A DNA stretch of 5,143 bases from an uncultured Pirellula sp. (lineage in GTDB: Bacteria; Planctomycetota; Planctomycetia; Pirellulales; Pirellulaceae). Under the pieces are notes generated by a model. That model did no database searches and had not been told where the DNA came from. It saw only the letters and a list, made by a program, of their open reading frames with translations. Location: contig CAILTZ010000291.1 of assembly GCA_903837255.1 (NCBI GenBank), positions 1 to 5,143 of the forward strand. The letters run 5' to 3'. Each line of letters starts with the position of its first letter. The stretch's first letter is position 1. This document shows positions 4,905 through 5,143 of the stretch, one piece after another. The translations under genes and the position numbers were made by a program.

Positions 4905-5143
4905 TCAAAGATTCGGTCTGCAAAAACGTCTCGAATCCTTTCTCCTCCCGCTTCCTAGAGCCAGGAGCGATCCCTTTTGTTTTTCGCGATTCCGAATCGC
5001 TCGCGAGCTTGGCTCATCGCATTCGATCCAGGCTCGAAGCCCCGACCAAGCATCGGGTAAGGTTAGCGATCGTCGGCCCACATGGCACCGGCAAATCGAC
5101 CCTCTTGCGACAACTCAGCAAGCATCTCGACTGCGGTGCCACC
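4901..5143 (+). CDS. P-loop NTPase, N-terminal 81 residues, cut by right window edge
   Basis: This frame starts in an ATGA overlap with the preceding stop and stays open to the last base. After a lead with NPFSSRFLEPGAIPFVF (12-28) and a short helix (SLASLAHRIRSRLE), residues 53-69 read VRLAIVGPHGTGKSTLL: a hydrophobic strand and a Walker A loop, G59 to S66 (5075-5098), with K65 as the phosphate-binding lysine. An ATP- or GTP-binding protein is therefore likely. The Walker B and sensor motifs that would separate an AAA+, ABC or other type fall outside the window. There is no signal peptide, so it should be cytosolic. No strong Shine-Dalgarno precedes the ATG, so it probably depends on translational coupling with the gene before it. 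It is the third member of the cluster with the membrane protein and the soluble beta protein. Confidence 0.82.
   Translation, partial: MIKDSVCKNVSNPFSSRFLEPGAIPFVFRDSESLASLAHRIRSRLEAPTKHRVRLAIVGPHGTGKSTLLRQLSKHLDCGAT

Overview
The window reads as chromosomal DNA of a planctomycete, most likely a Pirellulales-type organism (Rhodopirellula and relatives). This is an inference from several traits: a secreted thioredoxin-like protein with a long helical front half, a Ser/Thr-kinase-like gene, poorly characterised membrane and ATPase genes, wide intergenic gaps, and short dispersed repeats built on CTCGTACTC. No rRNA, tRNA, CRISPR array, transposase or integrase was found.

Layout. (1) 1-332, minus strand: the N-terminal part of a protein-kinase-like gene that runs off the left edge. 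The kinase-like residues lie in a different frame from the plausible N-terminus, so the gene looks frameshifted. (2) 393-594: a gap between divergent genes with short near-repeats. (3) 595-1545, plus: an acidic, cytosolic DUF4261-like protein of 316 residues. (4) 1546-1979: a 434-base gap rich in repeats. It holds a 16-bp direct repeat 284 bp apart, CTCGTACTC motifs in both orientations, hairpins, a sigma70-like promoter candidate and a hairpin followed by eight Ts. (5) 1980-3401, plus: an exported thioredoxin-fold protein (TlpA/ResA type, WCGPC active site) with a helical, TPR-like front half. (6) 3402-3525: a gap with tandem GATGAAGACC repeats. (7) 3526-5143, plus: a tight three-gene cluster. 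It encodes a four-helix membrane protein with a C-terminal beta-rich domain, a small soluble beta-sandwich-like protein, and a P-loop ATPase cut by the right edge.

The last three genes are the best candidate for an undescribed system. The second gene starts 79 bases inside the first, behind a strong Shine-Dalgarno sequence, and the third starts with an ATGA overlap, so the three products are probably made together. The C-terminal domain of the membrane protein and the soluble protein share a similar order of motifs, suggesting a membrane-bound and a free version of one (perhaps arrestin-like) fold working with an ATPase. The function is unknown. The thioredoxin-like gene and the DUF4261-like gene appear to be independent units.
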